64,000 nt of DNA from RGUW01 sp040399325 (lineage in GTDB: Bacteria; Cyanobacteriota; Cyanobacteriia; PCC-6307; Cyanobiaceae), in assembly GCA_040399325.1 (NCBI GenBank), contig JBBASJ010000001.1, positions 1-64,000 on the forward strand, given 5' to 3'. The translations under genes and the position numbers were made by a program. The notes under the pieces are model-generated. The model ran no database searches. It was given only the letters and a program-made list of their open reading frames with translations, and had not been told where the DNA came from. Positions 17,209 to 25,533 of the stretch are shown here, piece by piece. Every line of letters starts with the position of its first letter. The first letter of the stretch is position 1.

Positions 17209-17744
17209 CACACCGTCACCCGGTTCCAGGGCAAAGCCGCCAGCAGCCTGGCCATGCCACAGAAGCCGCTGATGCCGGCAAAGATCAGACCCGCTCCCAC
17301 AACGCCGCTCAGCCACAGCCAGCCCGGTGCCACAACCTGGCTCAGCACCACACCCAACAGCACCAGACCACCGGCAACAATCTGAACCTGACGCATCAAC
17401 GGCAGGGGGGCGCCCTTGCGCCGCTCCAGGGGTAGCTGGGCCGCCTGCCAGGCAATCAACCCCCCTTCAAGGTCGGCAAGGCCACCACCCGAGGACGGCA
17501 CGCCGCGGCGGCTCAGGGCCGCGACACCCCGTTCACTGCGGGCGCCGCTCTGGCACACCAGCACCAGGGGGCCATCCGGAAGGGGAGCTTCGGCCAGTCG
17601 GGCCAGGGGGATGTTGCGGCTACCGGGAATGTGGCCTCCCACAAATTCCATCGGTTCGCGCACGTCGATGATCGTGACCCGACCATGCGGGCGCTGGGCG
17701 TTGAGCTCGTGGGGGCTGAGGCGAAGGCAGGGAGCGTGTGTCAT
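17208..17744 (-). CDS. Rhodanese domain fused to DUF2892 membrane domain (YgaP-like)
   Basis: A 178-residue protein. Residues 1-105 are a rhodanese domain: LSPHELNAQRPHGRVTIIDV, EPMEFVGGHIPGSRNIPL, and the active-site loop VCQSGARSERG with catalytic Cys64. Residues 120-178 hold two membrane helices of the DUF2892 type (QIVAGGLVLLGVVLSQVVAP and GVVGAGLIFAGISGFCGMARLL), as in E. coli YgaP. It should move sulfane sulfur at the membrane. The ATG at 17744 lies 65 bp after the dioxygenase stop, and its end is coupled to the TauE/SafE gene. Confidence 0.9.
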   Translation of the reverse strand: MTHAPCLRLSPHELNAQRPHGRVTIIDVREPMEFVGGHIPGSRNIPLARLAEAPLPDGPLVLVCQSGARSERGVAALSRRGVPSSGGGLADLEGGLIAWQAAQLPLERRKGAPLPLMRQVQIVAGGLVLLGVVLSQVVAPGWLWLSGVVGAGLIFAGISGFCGMARLLAALPWNRVTV

Positions 17745-17809
17745 GGATCGATCAGAGAAAGCGTCAGAAACTGTGCAGGCGTGGTGTTGTTGGTCACAGC
17801 CATGGCTGA

Positions 17810-18928
17810 TCAAGGCATCCGTTCGCCCTCCATCGGGTAGCCCTCGTCGCTCCAGCGGCGCAGGCCACCCCGCAGATTCGCGACCTGATGCAGCCCCGCC
17901 TTCTGCAATTGCTGCGTGGCCAGTGCCGAGCGGCTGCCCGAGTGGCACAGCACGATCACTGGCCTGTCTGTCGGTAGTTCATGCCGACGCAGTTCCAGTT
18001 CCGGAAGCGGGATCAACAGGCTTCCCGGAGCGCGTCCGTCGGGCCCGTTGAACTCGTCTTCAGATCGCACATCCAGCAGGGTCAGGGCCTGACGGTGTTC
18101 GGCGACCCAGTCAGGCGACAACTCCGGAAGCCCTGCATAGCTGCGCTGCAGGGGTGCCCAGGCCGGGCTGTCGTCACCGGCATCACTCGGTCGTCCGGAG
18201 CGCAGGTTGGCCGGCAGGGCCTGGGCGATGCGGTGGGGGTGGGGCAGCCTCATGTTCTGCATGAAGCCGACAAAGTCACGTTCGTTGGCTTCACCGCCAA
18301 GCCGGGCGTTGTAGTGGCGCTCTTCGGCCACACTGCTCACGCTGCGCCCGGTGTAGTCGTGGCCGGGGTAGAGCAGGCAGGACTCCGGCAGCGTCAGGAT
18401 CTGCTCCCTGATCGAGCGGTACAGGGTTGCGGCATCGCCCTGTTGAAAGTCACAGCGGCCGCAGCCCCGGATCAGCAGTGCGTCTCCGGTGAAGGCAAGG
18501 CTCAGGTCATCGAGCACATAAGTGAGGCAGCCATCGGTGTGACCAGGGGTCGCCCGCACCTCCAGGTGTCGTGCGCCAAAGCTCACCCGGTCGCCATGCT
18601 CGAGCGGCAGGTTCACGTTGGCAGCCCGTGCCTTGCTGGCCAGCCCGATGGCGCTGCCTGTCGCCTGGTGCATCAACCAGCTGCCGGTGACGTGGTCGGC
18701 GTGGGCGTGGGTGTCCAGAGAGGCCACCAGATCAAGGCCCAGCTCATGGATCAGGGCCAGATCGCGATGGTGCTGCTCGAACACCGCATCGATCAGCACG
18801 CCGGCGCGTGAACTCACATCGGCCAGCAGATAGCTGAAGGTGCCGGTGTCGGCATCGAACAACTGGCGGAAGAGCAATCCAGTGCCCCCGGCGGCGGCGG
18901 CAAGGACCTGCGAGGAGTTGGCGCCCAT
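17810..18928 (-). CDS. MBL-fold persulfide dioxygenase-rhodanese fusion (Blh/CstB-like)
   Basis: A 372-residue protein. The N-terminal metallo-beta-lactamase domain has THAHADHVTG (residues 73-82, metal-binding HxHxDH), TPGHTDGCLTYVL and FTGDALLIRGCGRCDFQQGD; GCGRxDFQ is the hallmark of ETHE1-type persulfide dioxygenases. The C-terminal rhodanese domain (about residues 265-372) has LLDVRSEDEF and the loop VLCHSGSRSA with the catalytic Cys. The family oxidises glutathione persulfide to GSH and sulfite with O2, and the fused rhodanese can pass or accept the sulfur. It starts ATG at 18928. The promoter at about 18935-18985 holds the candidate operator. It is the core enzyme of the operon. Confidence 0.93.
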   Translation of the reverse strand: MGANSSQVLAAAAGGTGLLFRQLFDADTGTFSYLLADVSSRAGVLIDAVFEQHHRDLALIHELGLDLVASLDTHAHADHVTGSWLMHQATGSAIGLASKARAANVNLPLEHGDRVSFGARHLEVRATPGHTDGCLTYVLDDLSLAFTGDALLIRGCGRCDFQQGDAATLYRSIREQILTLPESCLLYPGHDYTGRSVSSVAEERHYNARLGGEANERDFVGFMQNMRLPHPHRIAQALPANLRSGRPSDAGDDSPAWAPLQRSYAGLPELSPDWVAEHRQALTLLDVRSEDEFNGPDGRAPGSLLIPLPELELRRHELPTDRPVIVLCHSGSRSALATQQLQKAGLHQVANLRGGLRRWSDEGYPMEGERMP

Positions 18929-18945
18929 GGCACCTCGTGTCCAAC

Positions 18946-18968
18946 TGTTATGACTTTACCCGCATAAG
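18946..18968 (-). promoter_or_regulatory. Candidate operator upstream of the persulfide dioxygenase
   Basis: TTATG (18948-18952) and CATAA (18963-18967) form an inverted repeat with a 10-bp spacer. On the dioxygenase strand the site ends in GTCATAAC, an octamer that recurs at 19667-19674 before the arsR-type gene. A possible promoter (TTGCTT, 18-bp spacer, TAAAGT) overlaps it on the reverse strand. Confidence 0.5.
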
Positions 18969-18987
18969 GGCCTTTAAAGCAAGATTC

Positions 18988-19605
18988 TCAGGGTTTGCGG
19001 CCCACGACCTGGACCACGGCGCTCTCGCCTTGGTGATAGGGCCCCTCGTCGATGTGGCGGCGGCAGACGTTGAACAGTGCCAGCTGGAGGCCGGACAACT
19101 CCTGGCGCAGATCAACAGGATCGACCAGCAGCGCCAGCGACGGCGGCCCCCCCGTGCCCAGTCCCAGCTGGTCCCGGGTGTAGGCCTCAAGAATCAGCAG
19201 ACCTCCCGGTCTCAGCGCCGCAATCGCCTGCTCATGAACCTGGGCCCGCAGCGGTGTGGGCAACTGCATCCAGATCGCCACCACCAGATCAACACTGGCG
19301 GGTTCAGGCGCGAAGCTGGCGAGGTCGCTGCAGTCTGTGGTCAGGTTGACGTGATGCCGTCGGGCCAGTTCCTGGGCGCAGCGCAGGCCAACGGGGCTCA
19401 GATCCTGGGCTGTGACCCGATGACCCAGGCGAGCCAGGAACACGGCATTGCGTCCCTGCCCATCGGCCAGGCAGAGTGCATCCCCAGGGGGAAGGGTCTC
19501 GGCTTGCTGGCGTAGAAAGTCGTTGGGGTTGTCGCCGTAGGCCAACTCGGGCTCGTTGTAACGCCGGTTCCAGAACGCAGCGGCATCGGTGGCTGGATCG
19601 TTCAC
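18988..19605 (-). CDS. SAM-dependent methyltransferase (TehB-like)
   Basis: A 205-residue class I methyltransferase. Seen: FWNRRYNEPELAYGDNPNDFL at the start, LCLADGQGRNAVFLARLGH as motif I (SAM-binding loop), VTAQDLSPVGLRCAQEL, VDLVVAIWMQLP, and LRPGGLLILEAYTRDQLGLG. This matches the TehB/thiol methyltransferase-like group, often found with sulfur, tellurite or arsenic genes. The substrate is unknown; methylation of a sulfur or selenium species is an inference from position. The start is taken as GTG at 19605 (NDPATD), with TTG at 19623 as an alternative. It is divergent from the arsR-type gene and has its own promoter region, separate from the dioxygenase promoter 59 bp downstream. Confidence 0.85.
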   Translation of the reverse strand: MNDPATDAAAFWNRRYNEPELAYGDNPNDFLRQQAETLPPGDALCLADGQGRNAVFLARLGHRVTAQDLSPVGLRCAQELARRHHVNLTTDCSDLASFAPEPASVDLVVAIWMQLPTPLRAQVHEQAIAALRPGGLLILEAYTRDQLGLGTGGPPSLALLVDPVDLRQELSGLQLALFNVCRRHIDEGPYHQGESAVVQVVGRKP

Positions 19606-19651
19606 GTTGCGAACGCCTGGCAAGGGGACTGTTCAAGGTAGACGGTTAGTC

Positions 19652-19674
19652 CATAATTCTCATGGCGTCATAAC
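19652..19674 (+). promoter_or_regulatory. Candidate operator and -10 region of the arsR-type gene
   Basis: It contains CATAAT (19652-19657, a good -10) and, 12 bp on, GTCATAAC (19667-19674), which ends one base before the ATG. The octamer is identical, in the same orientation relative to transcription, to that in the dioxygenase promoter. Bases 1, 3, 5 and 6 of the 23-bp windows also match. The leader would be very short, so binding here would block the gene. Confidence 0.45.
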
Positions 19675-19675
19675 C

Positions 19676-20014
19676 ATGGCTGTGTCTGCGTTCGTTCCCA
19701 GTCCTCAACTGCTCGAGGAGTTCAGCCAGTTCTTTCGCCTGCTGAGCGAGCCGGCTCGGCTTCAGTTGCTCTGTGAGCTCAAGCAGGGGCCCCGTGACGT
19801 GGCGTCATTGATCGCATCGACCGGGTTCAGCCAGTCGCACATCAGCCGGCAGCTTGGGCAGTTGCAGCGGGCGGGTCTGGTCAGCTGCGACCGTGATGGC
19901 GTACGTCTCATCTACAGGGCGGATGACCGGCTCGTCGACGATCTCTGTGCGCTGGTGCAGAACCGTCTGCGCCAGCGCCTGCAGAGCCAGCTCGCGCAGC
20001 TTCAGTCGGCCTGA
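19676..20014 (+). CDS. ArsR-family transcriptional regulator, candidate persulfide sensor (BigR/SqrR-like)
   Basis: A 112-residue winged-helix repressor. Seen: FFRLLSEPARLQLLCELKQG (helices 1-2), VASLIASTGFSQSHISRQLGQLQRAGLV (helix-turn-helix), and the wing RDGVRLIYR. It lacks the ELCVC metal box of ArsR/SmtB. Cysteines are Cys33 (helix 2), Cys71 (at the wing) and Cys91 (C-terminal helix); Cys33 and Cys91 lie about where SqrR and BigR carry the pair that forms a polysulfide bridge. It diverges from the sulfur operon. I therefore infer that it represses that operon until persulfides accumulate. The start is ATG at 19676. Confidence 0.85.
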   Translation: MAVSAFVPSPQLLEEFSQFFRLLSEPARLQLLCELKQGPRDVASLIASTGFSQSHISRQLGQLQRAGLVSCDRDGVRLIYRADDRLVDDLCALVQNRLRQRLQSQLAQLQSA

Positions 20015-20319
20015 GGCGTGGCGCAGTCAAGGCTGGCTGCCGCCGGCAGAAACAGCACGACCTGGGGGCTGATGTGGTGGGTCCGGCCGTCCATGGCGCA
20101 GACTCCGCCGCTCACCATGTCGATCAGCCGCTGAGCCAGCCGCGGACCCAGGTGTTCGCATCGCAGCACAACGGTGCTGTTGTGTCGTACTGCCGTGATC
20201 GCCACCTCGGCGTCATCCAGACCCCTCGCCTGGACCAGCACCAGCCCACCAGCCGCCAGGCCAGGGAGCTGACCCAGTCGTTGCGTGACGTCCGAAGGTT
20301 GCAGCTGCTGAAGAGGCAT
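20002..20319 (-). CDS. Short SepF-like protein (DUF552 domain)
   Basis: A 105-residue protein consisting of little more than a SepF domain. Seen: AVRHNSTVVLRCEHLGPRLA, then QRLIDMVSGGVCAMDGRTHH and ISPQVVLFLPA, matching the SepF pattern 'VVVNL...RVVDFxxGxxYAxxGxxxxIxxxxFLxxP'. Full SepF proteins, which tie FtsZ to the membrane in cyanobacteria, are about 150-200 residues and begin with an amphipathic helix; here no such helix is evident (start MPLQQLQPSDV). It may be a second, membrane-free paralog. It converges with the arsR-type gene and overlaps its end by 13 bp. The start is ATG at 20319. Confidence 0.72.
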   Translation of the reverse strand: MPLQQLQPSDVTQRLGQLPGLAAGGLVLVQARGLDDAEVAITAVRHNSTVVLRCEHLGPRLAQRLIDMVSGGVCAMDGRTHHISPQVVLFLPAAASLDCATPQAD

Positions 20320-20720
20320 GGCGTGGCTGTCAGACCGAAGGATGCCGCCGCGGTCGACGGGTCTGGAGTTCTATCTGCGCACATCCTGTCGATCGCGTCA
20401 AAGCAGCAGTTTCAGGGCTTTGCTTGCCTGGACTCACCTCAAGACTTCAGTGGAGGCATGGGCTTCGTCGACACGCTGGTTGCTGGCTGCCGGCAGGGAT
20501 GCCCAGGTGCCGTGACGTCAAGCCTGAACCTGTTTTCCCCAGGTACGCATCAGTTGCCTCTCGGGCTCATCAGGCTGGGGTGCGCGCGCTGGGGAAAAGT
20601 GAGGGCCGGTATGGGGGAAACGGGGCGATCCTGAGGAAATCGCCCACCACTTTGGATCTTTGATCAATCTCGCGGCTGCTGATCAGACGCACTGATGACG
20701 ACAACCGTCGAAGTCCTGCC
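20320..20720. other. Intergenic region, 400 bp, with RNA-like structure
   Basis: No credible protein gene is seen between the mini-SepF gene and the small gene at 20721. The first half (20320-20520) shows only a short palindrome and presumably holds the SepF-like promoter. The second half contains the two hairpins listed separately. Confidence 0.5.
20533..20645. ncRNA. Candidate structured RNA: two hairpins
   Basis: Hairpin 1 (20533-20598): TTTTCCCCAG pairs perfectly with CTGGGGAAAA. The stem continues inward (GTACGCA with TGCGCGC, one mismatch), and an inner GCCT/AGGC stem is possible. Hairpin 2 (20623-20645): GGGCGAT pairs with ATCGCCC around a 9-nt loop. No ORF fits. I see no Yfr1, SRP or tmRNA signature, so the identity and even the strand are open; an inverted-repeat remnant is an alternative. 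Confidence 0.3.
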
Positions 20721-20912
20721 TTAATCGTCTTCCATTTCGGCGTGGATCGACCAGAGCGACGCCTGAATGCAGCGAATCTGCTGATTCAGCAGGTTTTCAA
20801 GCTCTTCCGAGAGGCCGCGGCACAGGCACTGCTGCCGCAGGAGCTTGAGTTGGTCACGCAACTCACACAGTCGTTCCGCATAACACGTGGTTGTCACGGG
20901 CAGAGCTGCCAT
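20721..20912 (-). CDS. Small hypothetical protein
   Basis: A 63-residue protein from ATG at 20912 (MAALPVTTT). An amphipathic helical pattern runs through most of it (AERLCELRDQLKLLRQQ and LSEELENLLNQQIRCIQ), with an acidic end (EMEDD). Four cysteines are spread through the helices. There is no membrane segment. The frame is open upstream to 20945 with other possible starts. I have only a vague memory of similar small Synechococcus proteins, so this is a hypothetical call. It lies between the structured region and the GAPDH gene. Confidence 0.5.
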   Translation of the reverse strand: MAALPVTTTCYAERLCELRDQLKLLRQQCLCRGLSEELENLLNQQIRCIQASLWSIHAEMEDD

Positions 20913-21042
20913 GTCGGGTGCTGGGAGCTGCATCCATCCCACCACTCTTCAGGAAACAGCCAAGGCATCACGGCCCATACGCGCCACATGTGCGGCAGCC
21001 GGTTCAGGTCTGTCCAGAACGGATGTCGGGCGTCGCCGAGGC

Positions 21043-22050
<1,008 letters not shown>

Positions 22051-22075
22051 GGCAGCTGGCAGCAGTGTCCCCAGC

Positions 22076-22408
22076 CTACGGATCGGTGCCACCCATGAGC
22101 CGTTGCGGGCAGATGGTGCTGCGGCTGTCGGCAAACGCCATGCCAATGCGGGTGTTGCGGCGATCGGTGTCGCTGTCGCCCCGCTCTGCCAACAGGCTGT
22201 CAAGGTCGCGGATCCAGCGCAGACGGGTGGCCTGATCGATCACCCCCTGGCGTTGCAGGGCGCAGAGCACACGCATGGCGCCATTGCCCTTGCCGAACAT
22301 CAACAGAAAGGACTCCTTATGGCTGAGCTCTGCCGCCCATGCCGACCCCGTCGACATCGCCACTGAGAGGGCAAACGCACCCAGCTCCAGCATGGTGGGG
22401 TGGCGCAT
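22076..22408 (-). CDS. Small secreted hypothetical protein
   Basis: A 110-residue protein with a likely signal peptide (LELGAFALSVAMSTGSAWAA, cleavage after AWA at about residue 25). The mature part has ELSHKESFLLMFGKGNGAMRVLCALQRQG and one pair of cysteines (CALQ, TICP) that could form a disulfide. The family is not recognised. ATG at 22408 overlaps the upstream gene's stop by one base, and it is the third gene of a small operon that begins with the pentapeptide gene. Confidence 0.68.
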   Translation of the reverse strand: MRHPTMLELGAFALSVAMSTGSAWAAELSHKESFLLMFGKGNGAMRVLCALQRQGVIDQATRLRWIRDLDSLLAERGDSDTDRRNTRIGMAFADSRSTICPQRLMGGTDP

Positions 22409-22764
22409 CAGAGGGCTTCGTCCTCCAGCAGCATCTGCTCAAATTCCACATAGCGGGGATCGGTCGCTTCAGCCGGGCTCGTCGGTCTGCTCCTCGACCT
22501 GACCGCTGCCGGCTCGGACACAGCTTGTCTGGGACGCTGTTCCAGTTGCCTGAGGCGATCGAGCAGGTGCGGGGGCACGCTCCCATCGGGGCTGGCGCGC
22601 ATCAACGCGCCGAACAGCTGTTCGGGGTCGGTCTCGGTCTCGATGCGATGGCGCTTGCTGGCCGTTGGCCGATCTTCCGTTGCCTCTTCGGGAGAGGGCA
22701 ACGGCTGCGGGAGGCGCCGTCCCAGTTCCTCGAGACGTTGGCGACTGCGTGGGTCGAAGGCCAT
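22408..22764 (-). CDS. Conserved hypothetical protein, helical/proline-rich
   Basis: A 118-residue soluble protein from ATG at 22764 (MAFDPRSRQRLEELGRRLPQ). The start and the segment PEQLFGALMRASPDGSVPPHLLDRLRQLE resemble a protein family I recall from other Synechococcus, with no known function. The region between is Pro, Glu and Arg rich and probably disordered. The acidic end FEQMLLEDEAL is distinctive. It begins one base after the pentapeptide gene's stop, so the two are coupled. Confidence 0.7.
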   Translation of the reverse strand: MAFDPRSRQRLEELGRRLPQPLPSPEEATEDRPTASKRHRIETETDPEQLFGALMRASPDGSVPPHLLDRLRQLEQRPRQAVSEPAAVRSRSRPTSPAEATDPRYVEFEQMLLEDEAL

Positions 22765-22765
22765 C

Positions 22766-23293
22766 TCAGCTGCAGCCAAGGGTGTCGCGGGTGAGCCTGC
22801 CGGTTACCTGATTGGTGCCCTGGGCCACCGCACAGAGGGCCTTGAGGGCATCACCCCGCAGGGGCACGTTGGTGAAATCGGCCCCGTCGATGGTCACATT
22901 GCGGAACTTGGTGTTGAAGGCAAAGGCGTCTTCGAGTACGGCACCGCTCAGGTCGGTGCCGTCAAAGACGGCCGAATCCAGCGTCGCCTCCCGCAGATTC
23001 GTGTCGCTTAGATCGGCATCCTGAAGCTTGGCGCCGAACAGGCTGGCTCCCTGCAGGTCAGAACCGCTGAAATCGGCGTCCCGAAGGTTGGTGAGGTTGA
23101 AGGTGGCACCGCGCAGGTCCTGATGGCTGTAGTCAGCACCGATCAGCACCTGTTTGGCCACATCCACGGCTGCCCATGCCGGCGTCGCCATGGCCAGCAG
23201 GCCGAGGCTGCAGACGAGCAGCGCCGACAAGGCCCGACCGCGCAGCAAGCGCGAACGCAGGATGTTGAGAACATCGATGGGCCAAGGGTTCAT
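22766..23293 (-). CDS. Pentapeptide-repeat protein, probably lumenal
   Basis: A protein of about 175 residues. After a basic, hydrophobic N-terminus (LLRGRALSALLVCSLGLLAM) there is a signal-peptidase site near AWA, so export to the thylakoid lumen or periplasm is likely. The mature part has about eight pentapeptide repeats of the A(D/N)LxX type (ADYSHQDLRGATFNLTNL, ADFSGSDLQGASL, AKLQDADLSDTNL), then a short Cys-containing C-terminus (CAVAQGTNQ, TLGCS). Thylakoid-lumen proteins of this form, such as TL17, are conserved in plants and cyanobacteria; the role is unknown. ATG at 23293 is used; GTG at 23302 is possible. Confidence 0.85.
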   Translation of the reverse strand: MNPWPIDVLNILRSRLLRGRALSALLVCSLGLLAMATPAWAAVDVAKQVLIGADYSHQDLRGATFNLTNLRDADFSGSDLQGASLFGAKLQDADLSDTNLREATLDSAVFDGTDLSGAVLEDAFAFNTKFRNVTIDGADFTNVPLRGDALKALCAVAQGTNQVTGRLTRDTLGCS

Positions 23294-23340
23294 GCTCAGC
23301 ACGCTGCTGTGGGAACCCTAGGCAGGCGCCCTGCCATGTC

Positions 23341-23703
23341 ATGCCTCACCCGGCGATCAGCGGCCACTGGGCCGAACAGCGAACCCTGCGGCTGCTGCGA
23401 CTGAACGGTTGGCACCTGCTCAGCCGCAACTGGCACTGCCGTTGGGGTGAGCTCGATCTGGTCCTGGCGAAGCCCCAGCGCCTGTTGGTGGTGGAGGTCA
23501 AGGGACGTGCCTCCAGGACCCATGACGGCGGTGGCGTGGCAGCCCTGCGATCAGCGAAGCGTCGCCGCCTGGAACGCAGCATCCGCTGCTGGCTGCGGGA
23601 CCATCCCGACCACGGCGATGCGGCCATTGAACTCATCGCCGCCCTGGTGCCGCTGCCTCCGCGACGGCAGCCCGTGCGCTGGATCCGCCTGTCTGACTGG
23701 TGA
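23341..23703 (+). CDS. yraN: UPF0102/YraN family nuclease-fold protein
   Basis: A 120-residue protein with the YraN pattern: HWAEQRTLRLLRLNGWHLLSRN, then the nuclease-like core WGELDLVLAKPQRLLVVEVKGRAS, which holds the GExDL and ExK metal-site residues. Family members have a restriction-endonuclease-like fold and are thought to act on DNA. It starts ATG at 23341 and overlaps the rsmA frame by 4 bp if rsmA begins at 23700. Confidence 0.88.
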   Translation: MPHPAISGHWAEQRTLRLLRLNGWHLLSRNWHCRWGELDLVLAKPQRLLVVEVKGRASRTHDGGGVAALRSAKRRRLERSIRCWLRDHPDHGDAAIELIAALVPLPPRRQPVRWIRLSDW

Positions 23704-24605
23704 GGCCTGCGGCGCTAGACAGGACGGGATCTCACCCTGCACTTCCGCGGTTGACCTCAGGATCCAGGCCCTTGGATGCCCACAGGGCTCGCAAGCGGTT
23801 CGGCCAGCACTGGCTCAAGGACCAGCGGGTGCTGGAACGAATCCTCGAGGCCGCTGAGCTTGGCGCCGACGACACGGTGCTCGAGGTTGGCCCTGGCCAG
23901 GGCGCCCTGACCGAGGGGCTGCTGGCCTCCCCTGTCGCCGCCCTGCATGCGGTCGAGCTCGACCGTGACCTGGTGGCAGGCCTGGCCCTGCGCTTCGCTC
24001 AGGATCCCCGTTTCACGCTTCACAGCGGGGATGTGCTGAAGCTGGATCTGCCACCCACCAGCAAGGTGGTGGCGAACATCCCTTACAACATCACCGGTCC
24101 GCTGCTGGAGCGACTGGTGGGCCGCCTCGATCGGCCCTTGAGCACTCCCTATCGGCGTCTGGTGCTGCTGGTGCAGCGTGAGGTCGGCGAGCGCATCCGG
24201 GCCGCGCCGGGCAGCAGCAACTATTCGGCCCTGAGTGTGCGCATGCAGCTGTTGGGCTCCTGCAACACGGTCTGTGCCGTGCCGCCACGTTGCTTTGTGC
24301 CACCCCCGAAGGTCGATTCCGAAGTGATCTGCATCGATCCGCTGGCGCTCGAGGCACAGCTGGCGCCGCCTTTGGCCCGGTCTGTCGAGATGCTGCTGCG
24401 GCGCTGTTTTCTGGCCCGTCGCAAGATGCTGCGCAACAGCCTGGCCGGGTTGCTGCCGAGGCCCCAGCTGGAGGAGTTGGCTCGGGCGACCGGCTTCAGT
24501 CTTGAACAGCGTCCCCAGGAGCTGGCCCCCGCAACCTGGGTGCAGATGGCGGCGGGCTTGAATCAGACCCGCTCACGTGCCGATGACGGGGTTGTCGATG
24601 GCTGA
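23700..24605 (+). CDS. rsmA: 16S rRNA dimethyladenosine transferase (KsgA)
   Basis: This enzyme dimethylates two adjacent adenosines in helix 45 of 16S rRNA during late 30S maturation. Seen: RKRFGQHWLKDQRVLERIL, motif I EVGPGQGALTEGLL, motif IV NIPYNITGPLLERL and the C-terminal PPRCFVPPPKVDSEV. Up to 301 residues from GTG at 23700. TTG at 23751, nearer the conserved block, is equally plausible and closer to usual lengths. Its stop overlaps the ispE start by 8 bp. Confidence 0.95.
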   Translation: MRPAALDRTGSHPALPRLTSGSRPLDAHRARKRFGQHWLKDQRVLERILEAAELGADDTVLEVGPGQGALTEGLLASPVAALHAVELDRDLVAGLALRFAQDPRFTLHSGDVLKLDLPPTSKVVANIPYNITGPLLERLVGRLDRPLSTPYRRLVLLVQREVGERIRAAPGSSNYSALSVRMQLLGSCNTVCAVPPRCFVPPPKVDSEVICIDPLALEAQLAPPLARSVEMLLRRCFLARRKMLRNSLAGLLPRPQLEELARATGFSLEQRPQELAPATWVQMAAGLNQTRSRADDGVVDG

Positions 24606-25533
24606 ACTCACGGTGGTGGCCCCCGCCAAGATCAATCTGCATCTCGAGGTGCTGGGGCTCCGCCAGGACGGTTTCCATGAACTGGCGATGCTGATGCAGA
24701 CCATTGATCTGGCCGACCGACTTGTGCTCGAGCCCACGGCCGATGCCCGGCTCGAACTGGTCTGCGATCGCGTCGATCTGCCCACCGACGGCTCCAACCT
24801 GATCGTCAGGGCGGCCCAGCTGCTGCGCCAGCGCTCCGGCTATCCGGAGTTGGGGGTACGGATGCAGCTGCACAAGCGGATTCCGATCGGCGCCGGTCTG
24901 GCCGGTGGCTCCAGCAACGGCGCTGCCGCACTTGTCGGTCTCAATGCGCTGTGGGGTCTGGGCCTCGGCGACGAGGCACTACGGGGGTTGGCCGCAGAGC
25001 TGGGCTCCGACATGCCCTTCTGCCTTGCCGGTGGAGCCCAGTTGTGCTTCGGCCGTGGCGAGCAGCTTGAACGGCTCAACCCCCAGCCTGATGAACCGCT
25101 GGGTGTGCTGTTGATCAAACATGCCGCCAGCAGCGTCAGCACCCCCTGGGCCTATGGCCGCTGCCGTGCTCTGCGGAGCGACTTCTACCTGTCGACCGAG
25201 GCCGAGTTTGAGCAGCGGCGTCAGGCGCTGCGTCAGTCGCCCCTGCTCGATGCGTTGCGGCGACAAGCCCCCTTTGCCCCTCTTCGCAATGATCTTCAGT
25301 CGGTGGTGGCGCCAGAACTGACGCCGGTTCGTGATGGACTGGAGCTGCTGCAGCGCTGCCAGGCCGCCCATGCCGTTGCCATGAGTGGCTCCGGTCCGAC
25401 GCTGTTTGCCCTGTTTGGCAGCCGCGACGATGCCGACGCTGCGGCTGCCCAGCTGGCACCTGCGCTGGAGCAGGGTGGCTTTGATGTCTGGGTCTGCAGC
25501 ACCACCGCGACAGGGGCCCAGCTCGAACCGTGA
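24598..25533 (+). CDS. ispE: 4-diphosphocytidyl-2-C-methyl-D-erythritol kinase
   Basis: A GHMP kinase of the MEP isoprenoid pathway, needed for carotenoids, the chlorophyll side chain and quinones. It is 311 residues from ATG at 24598. Seen: VVAPAKINLHLEVLGLRQDGFHEL (substrate-binding Lys, Asn and His), the ATP loop PIGAGLAGGSSNGAAALVGL, and the C-terminal AVAMSGSGPTLFALFG. The rsmA-ispE pairing is common in cyanobacteria and many other bacteria. It overlaps rsmA by 8 bp, and its stop shares a base with the DUF3082 gene. Confidence 0.96.
   Translation: MAELTVVAPAKINLHLEVLGLRQDGFHELAMLMQTIDLADRLVLEPTADARLELVCDRVDLPTDGSNLIVRAAQLLRQRSGYPELGVRMQLHKRIPIGAGLAGGSSNGAAALVGLNALWGLGLGDEALRGLAAELGSDMPFCLAGGAQLCFGRGEQLERLNPQPDEPLGVLLIKHAASSVSTPWAYGRCRALRSDFYLSTEAEFEQRRQALRQSPLLDALRRQAPFAPLRNDLQSVVAPELTPVRDGLELLQRCQAAHAVAMSGSGPTLFALFGSRDDADAAAAQLAPALEQGGFDVWVCSTTATGAQLEP

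Noticed and set aside
20533..20645. SRP RNA or 6S RNA
   Set aside because: The SRP loop consensus is missing, and the element is too short and lacks the central bubble expected of 6S RNA.
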